The translations under genes were made by a program, and so were the position numbers. A stretch of DNA of 64,000 nt from JANQMX01 sp965247175 (GTDB taxonomy: Bacteria; Pseudomonadota; Alphaproteobacteria; Kiloniellales; DSM-21159). Where the stretch lies: positions 3,658,001-3,722,000 of the forward strand of contig OZ252006.1 of NCBI GenBank assembly GCA_965247175.1, read 5' to 3'. Under the pieces are notes generated by a model. The model did no database searches. It saw only the letters and a list, made by a program, of their open reading frames with translations, and was not told the DNA's origin. Numbering within the stretch: the first letter of the stretch is position 1; each line of letters begins with the position of its first letter. This document shows positions 9,385 to 18,702 of this stretch, in pieces.

Positions 9385-9680
9385 TGCTGTCATGCTTGGG
9401 CAAGCTGCGCAGGGTCGTAGACCTAAGCGGCGCAGTCCCGAGCATCCACTCATCCGCCCGCACGGAACCCGCCAGTGGACCCTCGGAACTCGCCGCTCCG
9501 CGGCTCGCCCAAGGGTGACAACCAGAGAGAAACGGCAGGCGTCGCCGCACCTCCTCACGTCACCCCGGCCTTGAGCCGGGGTCCATGGTGAGGCTGGGCG
9601 CGGACTACCGAACGAAGGGCGCAGGCTGATACATGGATCCCGGCTCGCGGGCTTCGCCCTTGGCCGGGATGACGATTTGA
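9385..9680. repeat. REP-like palindromic element cluster
   Basis: Fills the gap between the Pat gene and the P1 peptidase. It contains a copy with CGGCTCGCCCAAGGGTGACA (9500-9520), a compact dyad CACCCCGGCCTTGAGCCGGG at 9560-9582, and a third copy GGATCCCGGCTCGCGGGC..CCTTGGCCGGGATGAC (9634-9673). No gene is visible. Confidence 0.75.
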
Positions 9681-9696
9681 GAGAGCCCTTCTGTTC

Positions 9697-10842
9697 TTAG
9701 CTAAGCCGCCCGTACCGCTTCAGCAGGTCCAACAAAGGGCCGTGGGGCAGGGCGAGCACTTGGCGGCCGTCGAGCCCGGTCATGGTCTCGTTCGCCACCA
9801 TGGCGTTGACCACCGCTTCCTCGCTGGCCCGCACCACCGCGAGGAACAGCGGGTCGAGGGCGGGGTCTGGAATGAAGGCGAAGCTCTGCGCTGCGGCCGC
9901 TGTCGCCTGCATGGCCGCTTGGTTGGCGGTCGAGAAGGCCAGGAAGATGTCGCCCGAGCCGTGGTAGGCGATCGCGCCGCCGCGGGCGATGCCGAGCCCG
10001 ACCCGCTGGGCGAGCCGCCGGAGCTGATGCGGCATCAGTGGCGCATCGGTCGCGACCACGGCGATGATCGAGCCGTCGGTTCCGGGTGAGCTGGTTATGT
10101 CCTGCTTCACCCGGCCTTCGGTCAGGTGCTGGCCGACCGGCACGCTGGCGATGGTCAGGTCGGGCCGCTGCCCGAAGTTCGCCTGCACGAAGACGCCGAG
10201 GGTATAGCGCGCATCCTCGAAGGCGACCTCCCGCGAGGCGCTGCCCGAGCCGCCCTTGAACTCGTAGGCGATCATGCCGGTGCCGCCGCCGACGCTGCCT
10301 TCCTCGATGGCGCCTTCGGCGGCCTCGTCGATGGCGGCGAAGACATGCTCGGCCGTCACATGGAAGCCGTTGATGTCGTTGAGGTAGCCGTCATAGGTCT
10401 CGGCGGCGACGGGGAGCGAGAAGTCGTCGATCGCGTCGGGGATGCGCTCGGCCATCCAGCGAATGCTGGCGTCGCGGGTGATGCCGCAGGAGTGGGTGTT
10501 GGTGATGGTGATCGGCCCGCCGCAGACCCCGGCCTCTTCGATCCAGACGAAGCCGGTCATCTCGCCATTGCCGTTCAGACTGTGCACGCCGGCGTAGACC
10601 GGTGTCGCAAGCCCCTCCCGCCCGCGCGGCAGGATGGTCGTCACCCCGGTGCGGACCGGTCCTTGGCCGATGACAAGCGGCCCCTCGCCGCGGATCAGCG
10701 TGGTGTAGCCGACCGCGACACCGGGCACGTCGGTGATGGCATTGCCGGAACCCGGCAGGCCCGCGAAGGGAATGCCGAGACCGCGGGCTCGAGGCTTGCC
10801 GGCGGGCGTCTGCCGCCAGGCCTCAGGCAGTTTAACGGTCAC
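9697..10842 (-). CDS. P1 family peptidase (DmpA/BapA-like aminopeptidase)
   Basis: 381 residues, typical for the S58/P1 family of self-cleaving N-terminal nucleophile aminopeptidases. ITDVPGVAVGYTTLI, HSLNGNGEMTG and GVCGGPITITNTHSCG are family blocks in the alpha half. GSVGGGTGMIAYEFKGGSGS with ASREV around residues 200-225 is the autoprocessing region, with the nucleophile expected at a Ser in GSAS. NAMVANETMTG near residue 350 is also characteristic. The substrate (D-amino acid or beta-peptide) is unknown. The stop lies 37 bases upstream of the convergent edge of the REP cluster. Confidence 0.9.
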   Translation of the reverse strand: MTVKLPEAWRQTPAGKPRARGLGIPFAGLPGSGNAITDVPGVAVGYTTLIRGEGPLVIGQGPVRTGVTTILPRGREGLATPVYAGVHSLNGNGEMTGFVWIEEAGVCGGPITITNTHSCGITRDASIRWMAERIPDAIDDFSLPVAAETYDGYLNDINGFHVTAEHVFAAIDEAAEGAIEEGSVGGGTGMIAYEFKGGSGSASREVAFEDARYTLGVFVQANFGQRPDLTIASVPVGQHLTEGRVKQDITSSPGTDGSIIAVVATDAPLMPHQLRRLAQRVGLGIARGGAIAYHGSGDIFLAFSTANQAAMQATAAAAQSFAFIPDPALDPLFLAVVRASEEAVVNAMVANETMTGLDGRQVLALPHGPLLDLLKRYGRLS

Positions 10843-10879
10843 CGTGGCGCGTTCTCCTGCTGTAAAGCGCCCAGAGCCC

Positions 10880-12823
<1,944 letters not shown>

Positions 12824-12989
12824 CGCCTCGCGTGCTCCCTGTTGCCTCGCTCTCTTTCGCCGCGACGTATCTCGCGCATGCCTTTAGGGCCGTTGCGACC
12901 TGCGCGGCGTTTCACCGCCGATGTTCTCGCATGCCGGGCCTAGGAAGCAAATTGTTCTTTTCGCGCCATGGTGCTGTGGGTGGCTGCGG

Positions 12990-13155
12990 TTTCACCCCAA
13001 ACGTCATCCTTGCGCAAGACACGCAGTGTCGAGACGCGAGGATCCAGCAGTAGGCACGGTCCGAGCTTATGGCTGGACCCCGGCTGCCAAGGCTCGCGCT
13101 CCGGGACCGCATGCGGTCCCGGGCTCGCCTAAGGGCCGGGGTGACAGTTTGCGGC
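12990..13155. repeat. REP-like palindromic element cluster
   Basis: The gap between acs and the Rieske gene contains the family edges GTCATCCTTGCGCAAGACAC and GGATCCAGCAGTAGGCACGG, then a dyad from GGACCCCGGCTGCCAAGGCT to GGGCCGGGGTGACAG. The stretch 12824-12990 shows no element or gene. Confidence 0.7.
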
Positions 13156-13190
13156 GCTGCCCGCCAGGAAGCCCTTAGCCGTGTTGACGT

Positions 13191-13547
13191 TCAGAGGTTG
13201 TCGGCTGGCGCATCGTGCCAGGACACCCAGCCGTCAGCCTCCAGCTTCAGCGCGATGGGCGTCAGGCTATCGCCGGCGCAGGGGCCGGAGATGCAATGGC
13301 CGCTGTCGATCTCGAAGAGCGCGCCGTGGGTGGCGCAGATGATGTGGGTGCCCTTGGCATTGAGGAAGCGGTCGGGATTGAATTCGAGCGGCGAGCCAAG
13401 ATGGGGGCAGGCGTTCTCGTAGCCGTAGACTCTGTCGCCCACCCGCACGAGGAAGATCTCCCGCCGGCCCGTGCCTTCGCCGAAGACGAAGCCCTTGCCG
13501 CCGTCCTCGTCGATCTCCGCGATGCGGCAGAGGCGGCGGCCGCTCAT
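13191..13547 (-). CDS. Rieske [2Fe-2S] domain protein
   Basis: 118 residues forming a single ferredoxin-type Rieske domain. The cluster ligands are visible as CPHLGSPL (C-x-H) and CATHGALFE (C-x2-H), spaced 22 residues apart, followed by GHCISGPC. No membrane anchor or fused oxygenase domain is present, so it is a soluble electron carrier or small accessory protein. It is transcribed toward the convergent REP cluster. The EVE gene lies 19 bases upstream on the same strand and may be co-transcribed. Confidence 0.93.
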   Translation of the reverse strand: MSGRRLCRIAEIDEDGGKGFVFGEGTGRREIFLVRVGDRVYGYENACPHLGSPLEFNPDRFLNAKGTHIICATHGALFEIDSGHCISGPCAGDSLTPIALKLEADGWVSWHDAPADNL

Positions 13548-13565
13548 CTCCGGACTAAGCCCCCC

Positions 13566-13979
13566 TCAGGCCTTCGTCTTGCCCATCTTGCAGATGGTCT
13601 TCCACTGCGCGGCGGTGATCGGCATCACCGAGAGACGCGACTGCTTGATCAAGGCGATGTCCTCCAGCTTGGGCTCGGCCTTGATCTCGGCCAGGCTGAC
13701 CGGCTGCTCGAACGGCCGCAGCGCCTTGAAGTCGACCATGCCGAAGCGCCCGCTGGGGTCGGTGCCGTCGGGGTAGTACTCCTTCGCCACCTCGACGATG
13801 CCGACGATCTGCTTCTCCTTCACCGAGTGATAGAAGAAGGCCTGATCGCCGGCCTTCATGGCCTTCATGTTGTTGGAGGCCTGGTAGTTGCGCACGCCGT
13901 CCCACTCGGCGGTGCCGGCCTTGACGTGGTCCTCCCAGGACCAGGTGTTGGGCTCGCTCTTGATCAGCCAATAGGCCAT
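13566..13979 (-). CDS. EVE domain protein (PUA-like fold)
   Basis: 137 residues from the ATG at 13979, preceded by GAGGGAAGAAGACC. MAYWLIKSEPNTWSWEDHV and WDGVRNYQASNNMKAMKAGD are typical EVE (thymocyte nuclear protein 1-like) motifs; the fold is related to PUA and YTH domains and binds modified bases. FFYHSVKEKQIVGIVEVAKE and the C-terminal SRLSVMPIT block complete the domain. EVE proteins are common next to restriction systems, but here it stands with a Rieske gene. The reading frame is open far upstream, antisense to the MFS gene, which I consider non-coding. Confidence 0.93.
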   Translation of the reverse strand: MAYWLIKSEPNTWSWEDHVKAGTAEWDGVRNYQASNNMKAMKAGDQAFFYHSVKEKQIVGIVEVAKEYYPDGTDPSGRFGMVDFKALRPFEQPVSLAEIKAEPKLEDIALIKQSRLSVMPITAAQWKTICKMGKTKA

Positions 13980-14144
13980 GGTCTTCTTCCCTCTTGCCGC
14001 CTCGCCCGCGGACCTGTTGTGCGGACTATTGTCTCGTGCCGCGGCGGCGCAAGTGATAACTGGGAATGCGTAGCGGGAAAAGAGCGGCAAGCCGCGCGTC
14101 GCTGGACCAAGGCGACGGTGCTTGCCCGTTTGTGTTCGGAAACC

Positions 14145-15401
14145 ATGGCGACATCCACCCAACTCGGACCGGCCCCGGCGCGCATGCAAGGCAAGTGGCG
14201 CGCGCTGTCGCTGCTCGCGCTTTGCCAGATCGCCGCCATGGCGTTGTGGTTCTCGGCGACGGCGGTGATCCCCGCGCTCGAGACCGAGGGGCGGCTCAGT
14301 GCCTTCACCCAGTCGCTCTTCACCTCGGCCGTGGCCGTCGGCTTCGTGGTCGGTTCGCTGGCCAGCGCCTTTCTCGGCCTGGCCGACCGGCTCGACCCGC
14401 GGCGCTTCATCATGCTCTCGGCTCTGGTCGCCAGCCTGGCCAATGCCGGCATCCTCTTTGTCGATCCCGGCACGGCCTCCGGACAGACGGGCATCGTCCT
14501 GCTGCGTTTCGCCACCGGGATCTGCATGGCCGGCATCTACCCCGTCGGCATGAAGATCGCCGCCTCCTGGGCGGTCGACGACATGGGGCTCCTGGTCGGC
14601 TTCCTGGTCGGCGCCATCGTGCTGGGCTCGGCCTCGCCGCATCTCTTCAACGCGCTCGGCGGGGTGGACTGGCAGTTCACCATCGCCGCCGCCTCGGCCG
14701 CCGCGCTCTTCGGCGGGCTGATGATCAACCTGGTCGGCCTCGGCCCGCGGCAGGAACGCGCCGCCGGCTTCCAGGCCAAGTACGCCCTGGTGGCCTGGCG
14801 CAACCGGCCGCTGCGCCTCGTCAACCTCGGCTACCTCGGCCACATGTGGGAGCTCTATGCCATGTGGGCCTGGATAGGCGGCTTCCTCTCGGCCAGCTTC
14901 GCGCTGAGCATGAGCCCGGAGGCGGCCGCCCTCTGGGCCAAGCTGGTTACCTTCGTCACCATCGCCGTTGGCGCCTTCGGCTGTCTCGCCGCCGGCTTCC
15001 TGGCCGACCGCCTGGGCCGCACCACCCTGACCATGCTGGCCATGGCGGTGAGCGGGAGCTGTGCGGTGGCTATCGGCTTCGTCTTCGGCGCGGCCCCTTG
15101 GCTCCTGATCGCGATCTGCATCGTCTGGGGTGTCTCCATCGCCGCCGACTCGGCGCAGTTCTCCTCGTCGGTGGCGGAGCTGTCGGAGCGCAATCTGGTC
15201 GGCACCATGCTGACGGTGCAGACCAGCCTCGGCTTCCTGCTCACCCTGATCACCATCCACCTCATGCCCTATGCCGTGGAGTGGCTCGGTTGGCGCTATG
15301 CCTTCCTGCCGCTGGCCATCGGTCCCTTCCTCGGCGTCTGGGCCATGGCGCGGCTGCGCGCCCATCCGGACTCCGTCCGCTTGGCGAACGGAAACCGCTA
15401 G
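14145..15401 (+). CDS. MFS transporter
   Basis: 418 residues from the ATG at 14145. About twelve hydrophobic segments are visible. The segment SLASAFLGLADRLDPRRFIM after TM2 is the MFS loop motif (G-x-x-x-D-R-x-x-x-R), echoed in the second half by AAGFLADRLGRTTLTM. Substrate is unknown. It lies 102 bases upstream of the creatininase-family gene on the same strand, so transport of that enzyme's substrate is a reasonable guess but not shown. Starts upstream of 14145 would overlap the divergent EVE gene. Confidence 0.88.
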   Translation: MATSTQLGPAPARMQGKWRALSLLALCQIAAMALWFSATAVIPALETEGRLSAFTQSLFTSAVAVGFVVGSLASAFLGLADRLDPRRFIMLSALVASLANAGILFVDPGTASGQTGIVLLRFATGICMAGIYPVGMKIAASWAVDDMGLLVGFLVGAIVLGSASPHLFNALGGVDWQFTIAAASAAALFGGLMINLVGLGPRQERAAGFQAKYALVAWRNRPLRLVNLGYLGHMWELYAMWAWIGGFLSASFALSMSPEAAALWAKLVTFVTIAVGAFGCLAAGFLADRLGRTTLTMLAMAVSGSCAVAIGFVFGAAPWLLIAICIVWGVSIAADSAQFSSSVAELSERNLVGTMLTVQTSLGFLLTLITIHLMPYAVEWLGWRYAFLPLAIGPFLGVWAMARLRAHPDSVRLANGNR

Positions 15402-15502
15402 CGAACGCGACCTGCATGGCGGCCATCGCCGCAGGGCCGCTTGCCAGGTCCTGCAAATCCACTAGCGTTCCAGGCACCACGGCGAAAAGGGAGCGCGGAG
15501 CG

Positions 15503-16261
15503 GTGCAGCTACAACTGGCAACCTGGCAGGAGGTCGAAGGCTATCTCAAAAGCTCGACCGCCATCATGATTCCCATCGGCTCGACCGAGCAGCACGGGCC
15601 GAATGGCTTCATCGGTACCGATGCGCTCTGCCCCGAGGTGTTGGCCAAAGCGGTCGGCGAGGAGACCGGGGCGCTGGTCGCGCCGACGCTCTCCATCGGC
15701 ATGGCCCAGCATCATCTCGGCTTCTCCGGCTCCATCACGCTCAGGCCCACCACCCTGATCGCCGTGGTGCAGGACGTGGTGAACTCGCTCGCCCAGCATG
15801 GCTTCGACCGCTTCTTCTTCCTGAACGGACACGGCGGCAACATCGCCACCCTGAGCGCCGCCTTCAGCGAGATCTACGCCGAGAGCAGCCTGGGGAAGGC
15901 GGACAGCAACCGCCCGCCCTTGGTCTGCACGCTGCGCAACTGGTGGGACGGCGGCGGCATCAAGCGCCTTTCGGCCGAGCTGTTCGGCGACAAGGAAGGC
16001 TCCCACGCCACCTGCTCCGAAATCTCGCTGACCTACTACGCCTATCCGGACCATGTGAAAGAGGCGGAGATGACGCCGGGCAAGGCGCCGGTCGGCCCGA
16101 TCTACGACAGCAGTGACTACCGCCGCCGCTTCCCCGACGGGCGCATCGGCTCCGACCCGACCCACGCCAGCGTCGAGGCCGGCGAGCGCATCTTCAAGAC
16201 CGCGGTCGAAGAGATCGCCGGCGACTGGCGGCGGTTTGCGGCCAATGGTGCGGAGGCCTAG
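15503..16261 (+). CDS. Creatininase family amidohydrolase
   Basis: 252 residues from a GTG at 15503, preceded by AAGGGAG. The family hydrolyses cyclic amides such as creatinine or formamide intermediates using a binuclear metal site. Ligands are visible in order: STEQHGP, GTDALCPEVL, LNGHGGNIAT and HATCSEISLTYY. The length matches creatininase and the MftE/FAPy deformylase relatives, so the exact substrate is open. The upstream MFS transporter is the likely operon partner. Confidence 0.9.
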   Translation: MQLQLATWQEVEGYLKSSTAIMIPIGSTEQHGPNGFIGTDALCPEVLAKAVGEETGALVAPTLSIGMAQHHLGFSGSITLRPTTLIAVVQDVVNSLAQHGFDRFFFLNGHGGNIATLSAAFSEIYAESSLGKADSNRPPLVCTLRNWWDGGGIKRLSAELFGDKEGSHATCSEISLTYYAYPDHVKEAEMTPGKAPVGPIYDSSDYRRRFPDGRIGSDPTHASVEAGERIFKTAVEEIAGDWRRFAANGAEA

Positions 16262-16600
16262 TTAGGCGCCTTCGGCGCTGTGCGGCGGCGCTCCTCAATT
16301 TGTCACCCTCGTGCTTGACACGAGGGTCCATGGAAAGGCTTGGCGCAGGCCGAGGAATGGATGGTCGGATCAAGTCCGACCATGACAGTTGGTGGGTATG
16401 CATTCGTCTTCAGTGACCCCGCCGGCGTTGCAGCACCACGAACTGTCACCCCGGCCCTTAGGCGAGCCCGGGACTGCTTGCAGTCCCGGAGCGTGAGCCT
16501 TGGCAGCCGGGGTCCAGCCACAAGCTCGGAGCGTGCCTACCGCTGGACCCTCGGGTCGCACCGCTTCGCGGCACGCCCAAGGGTGACATTCGAGTAAGAA
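16262..16600. repeat. REP-like palindromic element cluster
   Basis: The gap between the creatininase and thiY genes starts with the small hairpin GCGCCTTCGGCGC (16266-16278), also part of the bipartite element. It then contains REP-like edges GTCACCCTCGTGCTTGACAC, the dyad GGTCGGATCAAGTCCGACC (16364-16382), and a long dyad from CACCCCGGCCCTTAGGCGAG to TTGGCAGCCGGGGTCCAGCC. It ends with CGCCCAAGGGTGACA. No gene is visible. Confidence 0.75.
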
Positions 16601-16614
16601 AGGCCGCGAGAGCG

Positions 16615-17565
16615 CTACTGCGCCAGCTCCACCGCGTAGGTGGCCAGCGGCGGCTGGGGCTCGACCAGGCCGCGGCGCTGCAGGAAGGCGGCGAAGCGCT
16701 CGTAGCGGCCCGTGTCGAGTGCTGCGGGCCGCAGGGCGAAGCGCGGCAGGGTATCCCACCAGGCGCGACGGTTGAGTTCGTCGTCCAGGCCGGACTTGTA
16801 GGCCTTGAAGATCTCCCAGCTTTCCTCCGGGTGGTTGATCACGTAGGTCACGCCCCGCTCGATGGCGCCGATGAAGGCGGCGATGCGTGGGTCCTCCAGC
16901 CTGTCGTTGCGGGCCACGACGATCAGCTCGTCATAGGCCGGCACACCGTGCTCCTCGGGATAGAAGGCGCGGCCCTGATAGCCCTCGATCTCGAGCTGGT
17001 TGAGCTCGAAGTTGCGGTAGGCGCCGATCACGGCGTCGACTTGGCCGCTCAAGAGCGCCGGGCTGAGCGAGAAGTTGACGTTGATCAGCTCCACGTCGTC
17101 GAGCGTGATCCCGGCGTTCTCCAGCATGGCGCCGAGCACCGCGTCCTCGAAGCCGCCGACGGAATAGCCGACCTTGCGGCCCTTGAGGTCGGCGACGGTC
17201 TCGACCGGGCCGTCCTGCAAGGCGAGGAGGGTGGTCAGCGGCGTGGCGACCAGGGTGGCCACCCGGGTCAGCGGCAGGCCCTGATCGACCTGGATGTGGA
17301 GCTGCGGCTGGTAGGAGACGGCGAGATCGGCGCGGCCGGCGGCCACCAGACGCGGCGGGTCGTTGGGGTTGCCCGGCTCGATCATCTCGACCTCGAGACC
17401 GGCTTCGGCGAAGAAGCCCTTCTTCTCGGCGATGATCAGCGTGGCGTGGTCGGGATTGACGAACCAGTCGAGCAGGACGGTGAGCTTCTCCGCCTTGGCG
17501 ACGCCCGGCAGGGCCAGGACGGCCGTCAGGATGAGAGCGGCAAGGGCTTTGGAGAGAGTGGGCAT
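16615..17565 (-). CDS. thiY: ThiY-like thiamine-precursor binding protein of an ABC transporter
   Basis: 316 residues from the ATG at 17565, preceded by GGAGGTCCAGACCC. An N-terminal signal peptide (MPTLSKALAALILTAVLALP, cut near AKA) directs export. The mature start KLTVLLDWFVNPDHATLIIA matches ThiY/NMT1-like periplasmic proteins that bind N-formyl-4-amino-5-aminomethyl-2-methylpyrimidine for thiamine salvage. DLAVSYQPQLHIQVDQGLPL is also a family block. The TPP riboswitch directly upstream confirms the thiamine assignment. The ThiX and ThiZ partners are not next to it. Confidence 0.9.
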   Translation of the reverse strand: MPTLSKALAALILTAVLALPGVAKAEKLTVLLDWFVNPDHATLIIAEKKGFFAEAGLEVEMIEPGNPNDPPRLVAAGRADLAVSYQPQLHIQVDQGLPLTRVATLVATPLTTLLALQDGPVETVADLKGRKVGYSVGGFEDAVLGAMLENAGITLDDVELINVNFSLSPALLSGQVDAVIGAYRNFELNQLEIEGYQGRAFYPEEHGVPAYDELIVVARNDRLEDPRIAAFIGAIERGVTYVINHPEESWEIFKAYKSGLDDELNRRAWWDTLPRFALRPAALDTGRYERFAAFLQRRGLVEPQPPLATYAVELAQ

Positions 17566-17571
17566 GGGTCT

Positions 17572-17632
17572 GGACCTCCGCTGTGACACAAGGGAGATCC
17601 GGGGTGTGACGAAGGATAAGGAAGAAAGGTCC
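17572..17632 (-). promoter_or_regulatory. thiY: Possible Shine-Dalgarno sequestering pair of the thiY leader
   Basis: On the minus strand GGACCT (17632-17627), immediately after the aptamer's P1 helix, is the exact complement of AGGTCC (17577-17572), which includes part of the thiY Shine-Dalgarno GGAGGT. A 49-base loop separates them. If they pair when TPP is bound, the switch would act on translation. There is no U-rich terminator in this leader, which fits. Confidence 0.45.
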
Positions 17633-17633
17633 C

Positions 17634-17730
17634 GTTCCCTGCGCCGGCATTACCCGGATCAGGTTCGAAGGGTCACGGCGGGTGTCTGTCCCAACCGACT
17701 CTCAGCCTCTTGCGAGGCCCCCCTAGGAAC
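17634..17730 (-). promoter_or_regulatory. TPP riboswitch (THI element)
   Basis: Read on the minus strand the leader shows the conserved THI-box core: GAGGCTGAGAGT, ACCCTTCGAACCTGATCC and GGGTAATGCCGGCGCAGGGA, in the right order and spacing. GTTCC at the 5' end pairs with GGGAAC at the 3' end as P1. It precedes thiY by 68 bases. In bacteria TPP binding turns expression off. Confidence 0.96.
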
Positions 17731-17794
17731 AGCTCGAAGGATTGGCGCCGGCGGCGGCTGAGTCAAGCGGGGTGGGTTTTTCCTGGGCGCTTCG

Positions 17795-17990
17795 CGCCAG
17801 CCCCCCCTCCCGGCGCTGCGCGCCGACCTCCCCCTCAAAGGGGGGAGGTGTAAGGGAGTGCGGCGTCATCACAATTCCCTCCCCCCAACGAGGGGGAGGG
17901 TTAGGGTGGGGGGTGTCCGCGGAGCGGACAAGAGAAGGCGCTTCTGCACTCAACCGGACAGCAGTGGCTCAAGGCCGGGGTGACGAGTTG
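17795..17990. repeat. GC-rich palindromic repeat (different family) and REP-like remnant
   Basis: Between the riboswitch and the next gene lie CTCCCGGCGCTGCGCGCCGA, CCTCCCCCTCAAAGGGGGGAGG (a dyad at 17828-17849), CCCTCCCCCCAACGAGGGGG (17879-17898) and CCGCGGAGCGG. This is a cluster of stacked inverted repeats unlike the other two families. It ends with the REP-like edge CAAGGCCGGGGTGACGAG (17970-17987). No gene is visible from 17731 to 18080. Confidence 0.65.
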
Positions 17991-18080
17991 TGATGCGGCA
18001 AGGCTGTCGCCGCACGACGTCGCAAAGCGCCCAAGAAGAAATCAGGCCAACGCCTGCGCCAGGAAGCCCTCCAGCCGCGA

Positions 18081-18608
18081 TCACTTGTTGCGCGCATCCC
18101 TGATCGCCTGGCGGGTCTTGGTGTGCTGCGAGATGCTGCCGATGCGCCAGGGCGGAACCACATGGCGCCGGCGTCGGCTGGGCAAGGGTTGGAAGCCGTC
18201 CCCTTCCTTCGGCTCGTCGGTGGGATGGTGCTTGAACTGCGCGGCGCGGTGCATGGCCAAGGCCTTGCGCGCCCCTTCCATCGTGGCTGCCTTCGCCTCG
18301 AGCTTCCTGACCCGCTTGATTTCCTTGTTGACCCGTTTCAGGGCGCCGGCGAAGGCCTGCTTGCGCTGAAGCGGTTGCTCGGCGGTTCCGGGAAAGCTCC
18401 CTCCGCGCTGAGCCACCTTGCCACGCAGCTCTCTGCGCTTCTGCCGGGCCAGGGTCCGCTCCCGGTCGCGCAGCTTGCGCAGACGGTCCCGCGTCTCGTG
18501 CAGCTCCTCATTGTCGAGCTGATAAATGAAGGGGTGATGCGTCTTGCGAACCAGCAAGTACTCTTCGAAGTCCAAAAGGCTGCGTTCGAACTTGCAGGGA
18601 AGCGACAT
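18081..18608 (-). CDS. Basic, probably coiled-coil protein of unknown function
   Basis: 175 residues from the ATG at 18608 (GTGAGG eight bases upstream). I do not recognise the family. The N-terminal 45 residues look folded (FERSLLDFEEYLLVRKTHHP). Residues 48-125 are a highly charged helical stretch rich in Arg, Lys and Glu, compatible with a coiled coil (RDRLRKLRDRERTLARQKRR). The C-terminal 50 residues are basic with RRRRHVVPPW. Net charge is strongly positive, suggesting nucleic-acid or ribosome contact. It lies between thiY and htpG on the same strand but with long gaps on both sides. Confidence 0.65.
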   Translation of the reverse strand: MSLPCKFERSLLDFEEYLLVRKTHHPFIYQLDNEELHETRDRLRKLRDRERTLARQKRRELRGKVAQRGGSFPGTAEQPLQRKQAFAGALKRVNKEIKRVRKLEAKAATMEGARKALAMHRAAQFKHHPTDEPKEGDGFQPLPSRRRRHVVPPWRIGSISQHTKTRQAIRDARNK

Positions 18609-18647
18609 GCGGAGTGCCTCACGTTTCGATAGCGAAGAAACGGCAAT

Positions 18648-18690
18648 GGAGCGGGGACGGAACAGTGCAGCGCCGGAGGGCGCCTAAGGC
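18648..18690. repeat. Fragment of the bipartite long-palindrome element
   Basis: GGGGACGGAACAGTGCAGCG plus the hairpin GGCGCCTAAGGC edge match the right end of the element at 23977-24010 (ACGGAACAGTGCAGCACCG). Only this half is present, between the unknown basic protein and htpG. Confidence 0.6.
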
Positions 18691-18702
18691 AAGAACAAGC
18701 CG

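Noticed and set aside
13215..14144. Plus-strand frame open for about 310 codons in front of the MFS gene
   Set aside because: It is antisense to the Rieske and EVE genes, which have clear family motifs, and its translation is repetitive and without similarity.
17795..17990. Stacked inverted repeats read as an attenuator of the thiY riboswitch
   Set aside because: They lie upstream of the aptamer on the minus strand, not between aptamer and gene, so they cannot be its expression platform.
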